The notes: generated by a model from the sequence alone, not told the origin. A stretch of DNA of 64,000 bases from CALMEC01 sp963777565 (GCA_963777565.1 CAVZQZ010000006.1:124001-188000); one strand, 5' to 3'. Shown: positions 26,495-36,913, counted from the stretch's first letter. Numbers and translations: made by a program.

Positions 26495-27997
26495 ATGACC
26501 GTTCTCGACATCCCAGGGATCGACGTGCTCCCCGGCGTACGCTCCATCCCGGAGGCACCGCGGCGCATGCTGATCGGAGACGAATGGGTGGACGCGGCCG
26601 ACGGACGGACGTTTGCGACGCTCGACCCATCAACCGGCGAGCCGCTCGCGCACGTTGCCGAAGCCGGCGAGGTCGATATCGACCGTGCGGTTCGATCCGC
26701 GCGCCGGGCGTTCGAGGGGCCGTGGCGGAGCATCCCCGCGAGCGAGCGGGCGCGTTTGATGATGCGGCTCGCCGATCTCGTCGCCGACAACGCCGAGGAA
26801 CTGGCGCAGATCGAAAGCCTGGACTCCGGCAAGCCGGTGACCTATGCACGCGCCGTCGACCTCCCGCTCGCGATCGAGCACCTGCGCTACTTCGCGGGGT
26901 GGCCGACCAAGATCGAGGGGCAGGTCCTCCCCGTGACCGCACCGGACATGCTCACCTACGTCCGCTCCGAACCGGTCGGCGTCGTCGGAGCGATCATCGC
27001 CTGGAACTTCCCCCTTCTGCTCGCGGCATGGAAGCTCGGTCCCGCCCTCGCCGCAGGTTGCACCCTCGTGCTGAAGCCGGCCGAAGAGACACCGCTCTCG
27101 GCGCTGCGCCTTGGTGAGCTGATCCTCGAGGCCGGCATCCCGGAGGGCGTCGTCAACATCTGCCCCGGCTTCGGCGAGCGGGCGGGAGCGGCGCTCGTGC
27201 GTCACCCGGACGTTGACCTGATCACGTTCACAGGCTCCCGTGAGACCGGGGTCGAAGTCGCCCGATCCGCGGCCGGAACGCTCAAGCGCGTCTCTCTCGA
27301 ACTCGGGGGCAAGAGCCCCAACATCGTGCTGCCCGACGCCGACATCGACGCAGCCGCGGCGGCTGCGGCGCAGGCGATCTTCTTCAATTCGGGCCAGGTC
27401 TGTTCGGCAGGCTCGCGCCTCCTCGTCCACCGCACCGCCTTCGATCGGCTGGTCGAGTCAGTCGCGGACGCTGGCCGCAGTCTCGTTCCGGGACCCGGGC
27501 TCGATCCGGCCACAACGCTCGGGCCGCTCGTCTCGCAAGAGCAGCTCCAACGCGTTTCCGGGTACGTCGACCGTGGCAGGGCCGAGGGCGCCTCAGTCGC
27601 ATCCGGCGGCGGGCGGTTCGAAGCCCCGGCCGGCGACGGCTACTTCTTCGAGCCGACCGTGCTTGTCGACGTGCCCGATCACGTCGCGGTCTGTCGGGAG
27701 GAGATCTTCGGCCCGGTCGTCGTGGCACAGTCGTTCGACACGGTCGAGGAGGCGGTGGCGCGCGCAAACGCCACCGACTACGGGCTGGCGGCGGCGGTCT
27801 GGACGGGCGACATGCGCGCCGGCCACCGCGTGGCCGCCGCGCTCAACGCGGGCACCGTCTGGATCAACACCTACCACCAGTACGACGCGGTGGCTCCGTT
27901 CGGCGGGTTCAAGCAGTCGGGCTACGGTCGCGACGCGGGGCGCGCCGCGCTCGAGAAGTTCCTAAACCCCAAGACGATCTGGGCAAACCTCGTCTGA
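26495..27997 (+). CDS. NAD(P)-dependent aldehyde dehydrogenase
   Basis: 500 residues, standard ALDH length. IIAWNFPLLLAAWKLGPALA forms the cofactor site, VSLELGGKSPNIVLPDADID contains the general-base Glu, and FFNSGQVCSAGSRLLV contains the catalytic Cys. The C-terminal AVAPFGGFKQSGYGRDAG is the usual oligomerisation signature. The type resembles phenylacetaldehyde/betaine aldehyde dehydrogenases. AAAGGGAGGA precedes the ATG. A hairpin and a 69-residue ORF follow on the same strand. The divergent LuxR regulator may control it. Confidence 0.95.
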   Translation: MTVLDIPGIDVLPGVRSIPEAPRRMLIGDEWVDAADGRTFATLDPSTGEPLAHVAEAGEVDIDRAVRSARRAFEGPWRSIPASERARLMMRLADLVADNAEELAQIESLDSGKPVTYARAVDLPLAIEHLRYFAGWPTKIEGQVLPVTAPDMLTYVRSEPVGVVGAIIAWNFPLLLAAWKLGPALAAGCTLVLKPAEETPLSALRLGELILEAGIPEGVVNICPGFGERAGAALVRHPDVDLITFTGSRETGVEVARSAAGTLKRVSLELGGKSPNIVLPDADIDAAAAAAAQAIFFNSGQVCSAGSRLLVHRTAFDRLVESVADAGRSLVPGPGLDPATTLGPLVSQEQLQRVSGYVDRGRAEGASVASGGGRFEAPAGDGYFFEPTVLVDVPDHVAVCREEIFGPVVVAQSFDTVEEAVARANATDYGLAAAVWTGDMRAGHRVAAALNAGTVWINTYHQYDAVAPFGGFKQSGYGRDAGRAALEKFLNPKTIWANLV

Positions 27998-28010
27998 CCA
28001 ACCACCCACG

Positions 28011-28039
28011 TCCGGCGCGAGGCCACGCTTCGCGCCGGA
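28011..28039 (+). terminator. 10-bp hairpin between the aldehyde dehydrogenase gene and a small ORF
   Basis: A perfect stem TCCGGCGCGA / TCGCGCCGGA (28011-28020 with 28030-28039) and a 9-base loop start 14 bases after the ALDH stop. It could partly terminate the transcript, so that the 69-aa gene is made at a lower level. Confidence 0.5.
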
Positions 28040-28072
28040 AGACCTCATCACCCACGTCATGAGGGGAATCCC

Positions 28073-28282
28073 ATGAGCAACGACGTGTGTTGGGACACTC
28101 AGCCCAAGGCGGGCTGGGACGAGTACCAACTAGCCCGGGAACGGTTCTTCACCGCTGCGAATCGGGGACGCGATATCCGCCCGGTGCGAATCCCGGACAC
28201 ACGAGCGCCCGGCCCTGCCGACGAGACACCGTCCGCCGCGGCCCCGCCTCGGGCGGGCGCGGGGCTCCGTCCTCTCGTCTGA
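28073..28282 (+). CDS. small hypothetical protein downstream of the aldehyde dehydrogenase
   Basis: 69 residues starting MSNDVCWDTQPKAGWDEY, preceded by a good ribosome site (GAGGGGA, five bases). The N-terminal half is acidic/aromatic and could fold; the C-terminal half is Pro/Ala-rich. There is no signal peptide and no known motif. It ends one base before the stop of atpC on the other strand. The strong ribosome site and same-strand position after the dehydrogenase make it more likely real than chance, but the coding evidence is limited. Confidence 0.5.
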   Translation: MSNDVCWDTQPKAGWDEYQLARERFFTAANRGRDIRPVRIPDTRAPGPADETPSAAAPPRAGAGLRPLV

Positions 28283-28759
28283 CTAACCCTGGGGCGAGTG
28301 GCCGGCGGCCGAGCCGCTCGAGCGCGTGCCGCCCCTGTCGGTGACCCGCAGGCGGTTCTCGGCCCGGCGGCGGGCGCTTTCGGCCGCGACGCGCGCGACG
28401 TCGTCGTCGCCCACGCTCGCGAGCGTCTCCTCTGCGCGGCGCAGCGCCGCTTCGGCCCTCGCCCGATCGATCGTCGTTGCGTCGTCGGCCTGCTCGACGA
28501 GGATCAGCACCTGATCCTCCTCGATTGACAGGTAGCCCTCCGTCGTGGCGAACACCCGCTCGGTGTCGTCCGCGAGCTTCAGCCGGGTCTCGCCGGTCTT
28601 CAGGAACGCGATCAGCGGAGCGTGCCGTGGAAGGATGCCGACCTCGCCGAGGACGCTCGGGGCGATGACCATGTAGGCGGCGCCCTCGAACACCGGTCCC
28701 TCCGGGGTGAGCAACCTCACCCCGAGCCGCTTGCGCTCTGTGTGGACGGCAGTGCTCAT
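28283..28759 (-). CDS. atpC: F-type ATP synthase epsilon subunit
   Basis: 158 residues. The N-terminal beta barrel is recognised from RLLTPEGPVFEGAAYMVIAP and LGEVGILPRHAPLIAFLKTG. The C-terminal two-helix part (DRARAEAALRRAEETLAS) is the rotor-braking region. The protein has an extra Arg/Ser/Gly-rich tail of about 20 residues beyond the usual 135-140. It is the last gene of the atp operon, six bases after atpD, and converges on a small ORF. Confidence 0.96.
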   Translation of the reverse strand: MSTAVHTERKRLGVRLLTPEGPVFEGAAYMVIAPSVLGEVGILPRHAPLIAFLKTGETRLKLADDTERVFATTEGYLSIEEDQVLILVEQADDATTIDRARAEAALRRAEETLASVGDDDVARVAAESARRRAENRLRVTDRGGTRSSGSAAGHSPQG

Positions 28760-28765
28760 CCGGAG

Positions 28766-30181
<1,416 letters not shown>

Positions 30182-30209
30182 GTTCGTGAGTCCGTCCGTC
30201 GGGTTGCGG

Positions 30210-31112
30210 TTACTTGAGTGCGTCGGCGCCGGCGACGACCTCGAGGATCTCCTGGGTGATCGCCGCCTGGCGGGCCCGGTTCATCGCGAGGGTATACGCG
30301 TCGATCAGCTCACCGGCGTTGTCGGTGGCATTGCGCATCGCGGCCCGACGGGCGGCGAGCTCGGCCGCTGCGCTCTCCAGGAGCGCGCGGTAGATCGTGG
30401 TGTCGAGGTACGCCGGTAGCAGCTTCTCGAGGAAGTCCTTCGCCTCCGGCTCGAAGAACGCGAGCGCCTTGGTGAGCGACGACTCGTTGTCCTCGACGTC
30501 GTCCTCGTCGTCCACGATGCGGCGTGGGATGGGAAGGAGCTGCTCGTCGGTGACCTTTTGCTCGAGCACCGACTTGAACGCGTTGTACACGAGGGTGACG
30601 CGATCGACCCCGCCCTCCGTGGTGAAGCGGTCCACAAGGTGCTCGGCGACCTGCTGGGCGTCGGCGTACGTCGGGTTGATCGAGAATCCCTGAAACGAGC
30701 GGTCGACGGTCATACCGCGAAAGCGCAGCGTGCCGATGCCCTTCTTGCCGACGGCGACGAACACGACCTCCTGGGCGCCCTCGGCCTGCATCTCCTCAGC
30801 GATCGCGAACCCGCGCCGCAGGATGTTTACGTTGAAGGCGCCCGCCAGGCCACGGTCGCCCGTAATCACCACGACCGCTCCGCGGCGCAGCTCCTCGCGC
30901 TCCTCGAGCAGCGGCATGCCCTTGAGGCTGCCGCTCTGACGGGCCGCCTGGGCCATGAGCCTGCGCATCGACTGCGCGTACGGGCGCAGCGACTCGATCC
31001 GGTCCTGGGCGCGGCGGAGCTTTGCGGACGCCACGAGCTCCATCGCCCGCGTGATCTTCCGAGTGCCGCGGACCGACTCGATGCGCCGCTTGATGTCGCG
31101 CGTGGATGCCAT
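30210..31112 (-). CDS. atpG: F-type ATP synthase gamma subunit
   Basis: 300 residues. This is the central rotor shaft. The N-terminal helix is STRDIKRRIESVRGTRKITR and the C-terminal helix is NRARQAAITQEILEVVAGADAL; together they form the coiled coil inside the alpha-beta ring. An acidic insert (DDEDDVEDNESS) of about ten residues in the globular part is typical of actinobacterial gamma subunits. The ATG overlaps the TAA of atpA (TAATG). Confidence 0.97.
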   Translation of the reverse strand: MASTRDIKRRIESVRGTRKITRAMELVASAKLRRAQDRIESLRPYAQSMRRLMAQAARQSGSLKGMPLLEEREELRRGAVVVITGDRGLAGAFNVNILRRGFAIAEEMQAEGAQEVVFVAVGKKGIGTLRFRGMTVDRSFQGFSINPTYADAQQVAEHLVDRFTTEGGVDRVTLVYNAFKSVLEQKVTDEQLLPIPRRIVDDEDDVEDNESSLTKALAFFEPEAKDFLEKLLPAYLDTTIYRALLESAAAELAARRAAMRNATDNAGELIDAYTLAMNRARQAAITQEILEVVAGADALK

Positions 31113-32692
31113 TAGGCCGCGGCCGGCTCCTCGGCCGCCTCGGGTACCTCCTCAACGACGGTCTCGGCCTCGACCGCGACGACGGGGGTACCGGTGCGCT
31201 GCGCCGCGAAATTCACGATGAAGGCGTTGAGCTTCTCGGAGACGTCGTCGGTCAGGTCGCGGCTGTCGCGGATCGCCGCCAGGATCGTGCCCTCCTCGCG
31301 AAGCGCCGACCGCAGGTCCTCGTTGAAGCGCGGCACCTCGAGCGGATCGATCGCGTCCAGGTGGCCCTGGTTGGCGGCGAAGATGATCGCGACCTGGTCC
31401 TCGACCGCCCACGGCGCGAAGGCCGGCTGGTTGAGGGTGGCGACCTGCCGGGCGCCGCGAGCGAGCGTGCGCTGCGTGGCGGCGTCGAGCTCGGAGCCGA
31501 ACTGGGCGAACGCTTCCAGGTCGCGGTACTGGGCGAGCTCGAGCTTCATGCGGCCCGCGACCCGGCGCATCGCGCGGATCTGGGCGTTGCCGCCCACGCG
31601 GCTGACCGAGATGCCGACGTTCACGGCTGGGCGGACGCCCTGGTAGAAGAGCTTGCTCTCCAGGAAGATCTGCCCGTCGGTGATGGAGATCACGTTCGTC
31701 GGAATGTAGGCGGACACGTCACCGGCCTGCGTCTCGATGATCGGCAGCGCGGTGAGCGAACCGCCGCCGAGCTCGTCGTTCAGCTTGCAGGCGCGCTCCA
31801 GCAGGCGTGAGTGCAGGTAGAACACGTCGCCCGGGAACGCCTCACGGCCCGGCGGACGCCGGAGCAGCAGCGACATCTGGCGGTACGCGTCGGCCTGCTT
31901 CGACAGGTCGTCGTACACGCACAGCGCATGGCCGCCCTTGTAGCAGAAGTACTCGCCCATCGCGGCGCCGGCGTACGGCGCGAGGTACTTGAGCGGCGCC
32001 GAGGCGGACGCGGTCGCGGCGACGACGATCGAGTATTCCATCGCCCCCGTGTCGCGCAGGCGCTGTACGAGTTGGGCGACGGTCGACGCCTTCTGGCCGA
32101 TCGCGACGTAGACGCACACGACGTCCTGACCGCGCTGGTTGATGATCGCGTCGAGCGCGATCGTCGTCTTGCCGGTCTGGCGGTCGCCGATGATGAGCTC
32201 CCGCTGGCCGCGGCCGATGGGGATGAGCGCGTCGATCGCCTTGATGCCTGTCTGGAGCGGCTCCTTCACCGGCTGGCGCTGCACCACGCCCGGGGCCTTG
32301 AACTCGACCGGCCGGAACTCCTCGGTCGCGATCGGGCCGCGGTCGTCGAGCGGGTTGCCCAAGGGGTCGACCACGCGGCCGAGGAGCGCCCCACCCACCG
32401 GCACCTGGATGACCTTGCCGGTGCGCTTGACCGGGTCGCCCTCCTTGATGAGCACGTCGTCGCCGAGCAGCACGACACCGACGTTGTCCTCTTCGAGGTT
32501 CAGGGCGAGGCCCGTGACGCCGTGGGGCAAGTCGAGCATCTCGAGCGCGACGCAGTTCTCGAGGCCGTGCACGCGGGCGATACCGTCACCGACCTGCAGG
32601 ACGGTGCCCACCTCTTCGGTGTCGATCGCGCCGGCGTACTGCTCGATCTGCTGGCGAAGGACCTTTGTGATCTCGTCGGGTCGAAGCTCCAT
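31112..32692 (-). CDS. atpA: F-type ATP synthase alpha subunit
   Basis: 526 residues from the ATG at 32692 (MELRPDEITKVLRQQIEQYA). The non-catalytic nucleotide site P-loop is IIGDRQTGKTTIALDAI, and PAVNVGISVSRVGGNAQIRAM is the alpha/beta signature. A longer in-frame N-terminus exists but is not conserved-looking. The C-terminal 20 residues are Glu/Ala-rich. It is coupled to atpG by a start-stop overlap. Confidence 0.98.
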   Translation of the reverse strand: MELRPDEITKVLRQQIEQYAGAIDTEEVGTVLQVGDGIARVHGLENCVALEMLDLPHGVTGLALNLEEDNVGVVLLGDDVLIKEGDPVKRTGKVIQVPVGGALLGRVVDPLGNPLDDRGPIATEEFRPVEFKAPGVVQRQPVKEPLQTGIKAIDALIPIGRGQRELIIGDRQTGKTTIALDAIINQRGQDVVCVYVAIGQKASTVAQLVQRLRDTGAMEYSIVVAATASASAPLKYLAPYAGAAMGEYFCYKGGHALCVYDDLSKQADAYRQMSLLLRRPPGREAFPGDVFYLHSRLLERACKLNDELGGGSLTALPIIETQAGDVSAYIPTNVISITDGQIFLESKLFYQGVRPAVNVGISVSRVGGNAQIRAMRRVAGRMKLELAQYRDLEAFAQFGSELDAATQRTLARGARQVATLNQPAFAPWAVEDQVAIIFAANQGHLDAIDPLEVPRFNEDLRSALREEGTILAAIRDSRDLTDDVSEKLNAFIVNFAAQRTGTPVVAVEAETVVEEVPEAAEEPAAA

Positions 32693-32726
32693 CGGCTCTG
32701 TCTCGGTTCCTTGGTTCGTCGGGTGG

Positions 32727-33260
32727 TCAGGCGGGTACGTCGGCAATGCTTCGGCGCAGGCCGTCGAGACGGCCGCGGACGGAGGCGTCGGTCACGACCC
32801 CGCCGACGCGGAGCAGGAGGCCGCCGATGATCTCGGGGTCGACGCGCTCGGTGATCTCGGGGGTCTTGCCGGTCTGCTCCTGGATGCGTGCGGCGACCTG
32901 GGCGCGCAGATCCTCCGGCAGCGGGATCGCGGTGATGACCTCGACGGGGATGCGTCCTTCGGCATCGGCAACGCGCTCTTCGAACGACGCGGCGATCGGC
33001 GCGAGGTCCTCGAGCCGACCCCGGTCGATCAGCACCTGCAGCAGGTTGACCGAGAGCGGGCTGACGCTGCCGGCGAGGGCCGCAACCGCAGCCTTCTTCA
33101 CGCGGCTCTCCACCTGCGGGTTGGCGAGCACGCGGCCGACCTCGGAGTCGCCGGCGAGGACGTCGCCGAGCACGGCGAGGTCCGCCGACACGTCCGCCAC
33201 GGCCCCCTTCTCGGCGGCCGCCTGGTAGAGCGCCTCCGCGTAGGTCCCCGAGACGCTCAC
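32727..33260 (-). CDS. atpH: F-type ATP synthase delta subunit
   Basis: 177 residues with a GTG start that overlaps the end of atpF (GTGA). It is recognised from TYAEALYQAAAEKGAVADV at the N-terminus and PEIIGGLLLRVGGVVTDASVRGRLDGLRR at the C-terminus, the classic OSCP/delta signature that joins F1 to the peripheral stalk. The length is that of free delta, not the delta-b fusion seen in mycobacteria. Confidence 0.96.
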   Translation of the reverse strand: MSVSGTYAEALYQAAAEKGAVADVSADLAVLGDVLAGDSEVGRVLANPQVESRVKKAAVAALAGSVSPLSVNLLQVLIDRGRLEDLAPIAASFEERVADAEGRIPVEVITAIPLPEDLRAQVAARIQEQTGKTPEITERVDPEIIGGLLLRVGGVVTDASVRGRLDGLRRSIADVPA

Positions 33261-33808
33261 GCCGGGGTCGCGCCCTTCTGCAGGTCGAGCTCCTCGAGGG
33301 CATCCTCGACCAGACGGCGGTGATCCTCATCGGTGAGGCTCTTGCGGGTGACCTTCTCCGCCGCCGCCAGCGCGAGACCGGCCACGTCGTCTCGCACCGA
33401 CGCCAGCGCCTGTCGGCCCTGGGCCTCGACCTGCTGCTGGGTGTCGGAGAGGATGCGCTCGCGCTGTCCTTCGGCGGCGGTCACGATCGACGCCCGCTCG
33501 CGCTCGCCGTCGCGGCGGCCGCGGTCGCGGAGCTCGTCGGCCTCCTTGCGGGCGGTCGCCAGCTGCGTCTTGTACTCGTCCAGCAGGCGAACCGCCTCGT
33601 CGCGGCTCGACTCGGCCTCCTGGATGCTCTGCTCGATCCCGGCGCGCCGCTTCTCGATCATCGCCGAGAGCGGCCCGAAGACGTACCGCTTGAGGATGTA
33701 CAGCGTGATGAAGAACATCACGAAGGTCCAGATCATGAGACCCGGACTTGCCCGGAGCAGTGGGTTCTCCGCAGCGCTGATCAGTCCGATGTGGTCCAAG
33801 GTGAACAT
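33257..33808 (-). CDS. atpF: F-type ATP synthase subunit b
   Basis: 183 residues. One N-terminal membrane helix (LMIWTFVMFFITLYILKRYVF) is followed by a long hydrophilic coiled coil (SRDEAVRLLDEYKTQLATAR and on) that forms the peripheral stalk. A single b gene is present, so the stalk would be a homodimer. The start lies four bases after the atpE stop. Confidence 0.96.
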   Translation of the reverse strand: MFTLDHIGLISAAENPLLRASPGLMIWTFVMFFITLYILKRYVFGPLSAMIEKRRAGIEQSIQEAESSRDEAVRLLDEYKTQLATARKEADELRDRGRRDGERERASIVTAAEGQRERILSDTQQQVEAQGRQALASVRDDVAGLALAAAEKVTRKSLTDEDHRRLVEDALEELDLQKGATPA

Positions 33809-33812
33809 GCGG

Positions 33813-34058
33813 TCAGCCGATGAAGAAGGCCACGAAGCCCATGAGGAGAGCGTAGAACGTGATCGCCTCGGTCAGGGCGAGGCCCAGGAACATGAGTCCC
33901 ATGATGTCGCCGCGAAGCTCGGGTTGACGCGCGACGGACTCGACGGTCTTCCCCATGAGATAACCGACGCCCGCACCCGGGCCGATCGCACCGAAAGCGG
34001 TCGCGAGACCAAGCGCGATGATTTTTGCTGCATTTTCGACATTGCCCTCAAGGGCCAT
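33813..34058 (-). CDS. atpE: F-type ATP synthase c subunit
   Basis: 81 residues forming the rotor ring. Helix 1 holds AFGAIGPGAGVGYLMG. The polar loop is ARQPE. Helix 2 carries the proton-binding carboxylate in LGLALTEAITFYALL, here Glu. The Gln of helix 1 and the Ser/Thr after the Glu that mark sodium rings are absent, so a proton ring is inferred. A strong AGGAGG site precedes the ATG. Confidence 0.97.
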   Translation of the reverse strand: MALEGNVENAAKIIALGLATAFGAIGPGAGVGYLMGKTVESVARQPELRGDIMGLMFLGLALTEAITFYALLMGFVAFFIG

Positions 34059-34076
34059 CCTGCTTCCTCCTGTGTG

Positions 34077-34967
34077 TTAGTGAGCCGGCTCGATTGCGAA
34101 GCCGATGTAGATGCCGCTCAGCATCGCGAAGATGAACGCCTGGAGTCCCGCGATCAGGACCCACTCGAAGAAGTAGAAGAACAATCCGAACGGGACCGCG
34201 ACGATCCCGATGTAGCTGCCGATGAGGATCCCGAACCCGGCGGCCATGATGATGAGGAGGTGCCCGGCGAGCAGGTTCGCGAACAGACGGACCGAGAGGC
34301 TCACGAGCCGGAGCACATTCGACAGCACCTCGAGCGCGAACACGACGCCCTTCATGATCGGGTTGATGTCGCCGTGCGGCACGAAGGTCCTGATGTAGCC
34401 CACCACCCCATGCGCTCGGATTCCCTCGTAGTTGTAGATAAAGAACGTGCAGAGCGTCAGCGCGAGCGTGACGTTGATGTTCGCGGTCGCCGCATACAGG
34501 CCGAAGTCGGGCAGCCAGCTGATCCCCAGCCCCCCGCGTTCATGACCGAACGGCAGCGGGATGAAGCTGATGGTGTTGCTGACCAGGATGAAGATGAAGA
34601 GCGTCGCGACGTACGGGAACCACTTGGCGAAGGATTTCACGGGGAGCGTCTGGCGCCCGATCTGGTGGTCGGCGAAGTCGTAAACGAGCTCGGCGATGTT
34701 CTGCGCCTTCGTCGGGCGCATCTTGAGGCCGCCGCGGACGACGAAGATGCCGAAGAGGATCGCGATCGCGGACGCAATCCAGATGTAGATGACGGCCTTG
34801 TTGATCGACAGATCGAGCGGGCCGATGTGGATGTCGACATACGGCTCGAGCTTGAACTCGTCCTGCGGCTTGAAATCATTCTCCGCAGCGGCCCTGGCGA
34901 GCGCGGGGACGCTCAGGAGCGCCACCGCCGCCATGGTGGCGAGCCTGCGTACTCGGATGGCGCCCAT
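34077..34967 (-). CDS. atpB: F-type ATP synthase subunit a
   Basis: 296 residues. The proton channel helix is recognised from LRLVSLSVRLFANLLAGHLL with the essential Arg (SVRLFAN), and LQAFIFAMLSGIYIGFAIE closes the protein. The N-terminus is unusual: a signal-peptide-like stretch (LATMAAVALLSVPALARAAA) precedes a charged segment (NDFKPQDEFKLEPYVDIHIGPLD) before the first helix. This puts that segment outside the membrane, as in other a subunits with processed leaders. The ATG overlaps the stop of the atpI-like gene. Confidence 0.96.
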   Translation of the reverse strand: MGAIRVRRLATMAAVALLSVPALARAAAENDFKPQDEFKLEPYVDIHIGPLDLSINKAVIYIWIASAIAILFGIFVVRGGLKMRPTKAQNIAELVYDFADHQIGRQTLPVKSFAKWFPYVATLFIFILVSNTISFIPLPFGHERGGLGISWLPDFGLYAATANINVTLALTLCTFFIYNYEGIRAHGVVGYIRTFVPHGDINPIMKGVVFALEVLSNVLRLVSLSVRLFANLLAGHLLIIMAAGFGILIGSYIGIVAVPFGLFFYFFEWVLIAGLQAFIFAMLSGIYIGFAIEPAH

Positions 34968-35404
34968 CACTGGAGCGGCCCCTCCTCGCGGGGCGGGGCC
35001 TGGCCCTTGACCTGCATCGAATGCAGGATGATCCGTCCCATCAGGTCGAACGTGAACGCCACGAGGAAGACGCCTGCAGCCGCGAGCCCGACGGGCTCCG
35101 ACACCTGCTTCGCGACGACGAAGAGGATCGCAACGATGAGCCAGGCACGGGCGATGAACGAGATCCCGGAGACCCCCACCGCCTGTGTGGGCGTCATGCT
35201 CATCGAGACCTTGACGATCGCGAGGCCGGCCGCCCAGCTTGCCGCGAAGAGCGCGACACCGAGGAACCACCCCCCGACCGGCCCGCCGAGGAGGAGGACG
35301 AACGGCAGTGAGAGCACGGCGGCGAACAGGCCGAGGGCGGAGAAGACGAACTCGAGGGGGCGCGCTCGAAATGGCGCGGGGTGCGCGGAGGTCGCGGTCG
35401 TCAT
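34967..35404 (-). CDS. atpI: AtpI-like small membrane protein heading the atp operon
   Basis: 145 residues. Four hydrophobic helices are visible (LEFVFSALGLFAAVLSLPFV, GGWFLGVALFAASWAAGLAI, ISFIARAWLIVAILFVVA, VGLAAAGVFLVAFTFDLMGR). The position directly before atpB, with a TGATG overlap, and the four-helix layout match ATP synthase protein I, which helps c-ring assembly. The sequence itself is not well conserved in this family, so the name rests mainly on context. The ATG at 35404 has only a weak ribosome site. An upstream in-frame extension has no normal start codon. Confidence 0.75.
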   Translation of the reverse strand: MTTATSAHPAPFRARPLEFVFSALGLFAAVLSLPFVLLLGGPVGGWFLGVALFAASWAAGLAIVKVSMSMTPTQAVGVSGISFIARAWLIVAILFVVAKQVSEPVGLAAAGVFLVAFTFDLMGRIILHSMQVKGQAPPREEGPLQ

Positions 35405-35479
35405 GACGTCTTCGCGTTCAGCCCCATCGGGCGTTTCGGTGCGATCCGGGGCCTCCGTGATGATGAGCTCCTGGGCGTT

Positions 35480-35528
35480 GACAGGCGGGCGCGCGAAACA
35501 CGCGCCGCCTGCAGGCCGGAGGAGTATA
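35480..35528 (-). promoter_or_regulatory. probable atp operon promoter and 5' leader hairpin
   Basis: On the minus strand TATACT (35523-35528) is a good -10 hexamer; no strong -35 is seen. About 110 bases of leader follow before the first gene. The leader can fold a GC-rich hairpin (CAGGCGG paired with CCGCCTG, with CGCG/CGCG inside, about 35480-35515). Confidence 0.5.
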
Positions 35529-35574
35529 CCCAGGCGCCGTCCGGGCGGGGGGAGCTGACCGCCGGTACGTTTGG

Positions 35575-35596
35575 GATCGGGACGTTCGTCCCGATC
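35575..35596 (-). terminator. hairpin after the frameshifted secreted-protein gene
   Basis: A perfect 9-bp stem GATCGGGAC / GTCCCGATC with a 4-base loop lies 11 bases past the stop codon at 35607, just upstream of the atp promoter. It separates the atp operon from the gene before it. Confidence 0.7.
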
Positions 35597-35606
35597 GGCC
35601 GCGCGG

Positions 35607-36913
35607 TCAGCCGGATGTGAGGTTCCAACCCCAGGTGTAGGCGCCGTCGGAGGCCGAGCCCGGCTGACCACCGTTGCCTTGGAACTGGCCCTCCGTCTGG
35701 GTCGTCAGCTCGGCGGGCGGGAGGAGGTGCACGGCGAGCAGCGGGTAGATCTTGGCCTTGCCCTCGTCGCCGGGGTCCTGGCATCCCGACAGGGTAGGCG
35801 GTGATCGCCGTGCTCCCTGGGCTCAGGAAGAAGCGATACGTGTCGTTCGCGCCCTCGATCACCGCCATCGCGAGCGCCGGCTGACCGCCGAAGAGGGCCT
35901 TGTAGTCGAAGGCGCCGGTGCCGTTGACGGCACAGTCGCTTGCCTCTCCCCTTCCGGCGACGTGGGCGTACGACACGCTGCCCGGGGCCAAACTGAACGG
36001 CGCGGGTGCGAACTCGACCGTCCCTTCAGCTGGGTCGGCAGGCCCCGTACCTGGCCGTCGTCGACGAGCCCGCTGAACGTGCCGGTGATCGGGCCGGGCT
36101 GCTCGCACAGCTTCGCGACGAGCCGCTCGGCGAGGATGCGCTCGATCTCGAAGATCGTGTCTGCGGGGCCCTCCGCGCTGGTGCGCGCGACGGTCCGCTT
36201 GTTGCTCCACTTGTAGATCTCGGCTTCGATGCGAAGGCGATCGGCGGTCAGGATCAGACGACCGCGTATGCCGCGAGTCGGCTGGGTCAGGAGTCCCGGC
36301 CTGGCGAACGTCGACGGGTCCCCGAGCCGGATCGCCTGAGCATCTGTTCCACGTTGTACGCGGCCATGAACTTGGCGCTTCGCTCAACCACCGTGATGTG
36401 GCACGCGTCAGTCACCGGAGCGGCCACGAGATCGGTGATCAGCATGTCGATGATGCCCTTGTTCATGACGGACAAGGGGTCAACCCCTCCGGTGAAGGCG
36501 TCGTCCGGGATTCCGACGATCGGCCGAAGCTGGGCGGTCGCGCTCGCGCGCCGCAACGAGATGCTCAATCGCTGACCCGCCTTCGCGTGGACGCGCGCCA
36601 CCTTTGGAGTGAGGCGTCGGGTGGGCGAGACCACGCTCGGGATCAACTCGAAGGCGCCCTTTGGCAACTTGAGCGAATAGCGGCCCTGGGGGTTGACCGC
36701 TGCTCGGCCGACGATCTCGGACGTCGAGAGGTTGACCGCCCGCACGAACGCCTCGCCACTGCCCGCGGACGGGAGCGATATGCCGACGAGCTTGCCGGCC
36801 ACCGTTCCCTTCGGCGCCGCCGCGGAGGCGTTTCCGACGACGGCCGCCGCCGCGATCATCGTCAGGCTCGCGATCACCCATCGTGCAGTGTCCGCATGCT
36901 TATCATCAGCCAC
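35607..36913 (-). pseudogene. secreted protein of unknown function, three frameshifts
   Basis: Reading across frames gives about 435 residues. It begins with a GTG start and signal peptide (VIASLTMIAAAAVVGNASA), then a carboxypeptidase-regulatory-like beta fold (VNPQGRYSLKLPKGAFELIP). A region with DTIFEIERILAERLVAKLC follows, and the C-terminus ends GAYTWGWNLTSG. One base is missing at about 36336 and at about 36022, and one is extra at about 35793; each lies at a codon third position and the protein continues normally afterwards. The start overlaps the end of the phosphodiester glycosidase gene, so both were one operon. No enzyme motif is recognised. Recent decay or consensus error are both possible. 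Confidence 0.75.

Noticed and set aside
33813..34058. Sodium-binding c-ring
   Set aside because: The helix-1 Gln and the Ser/Thr next to the carboxylate that mark sodium rings are not present.
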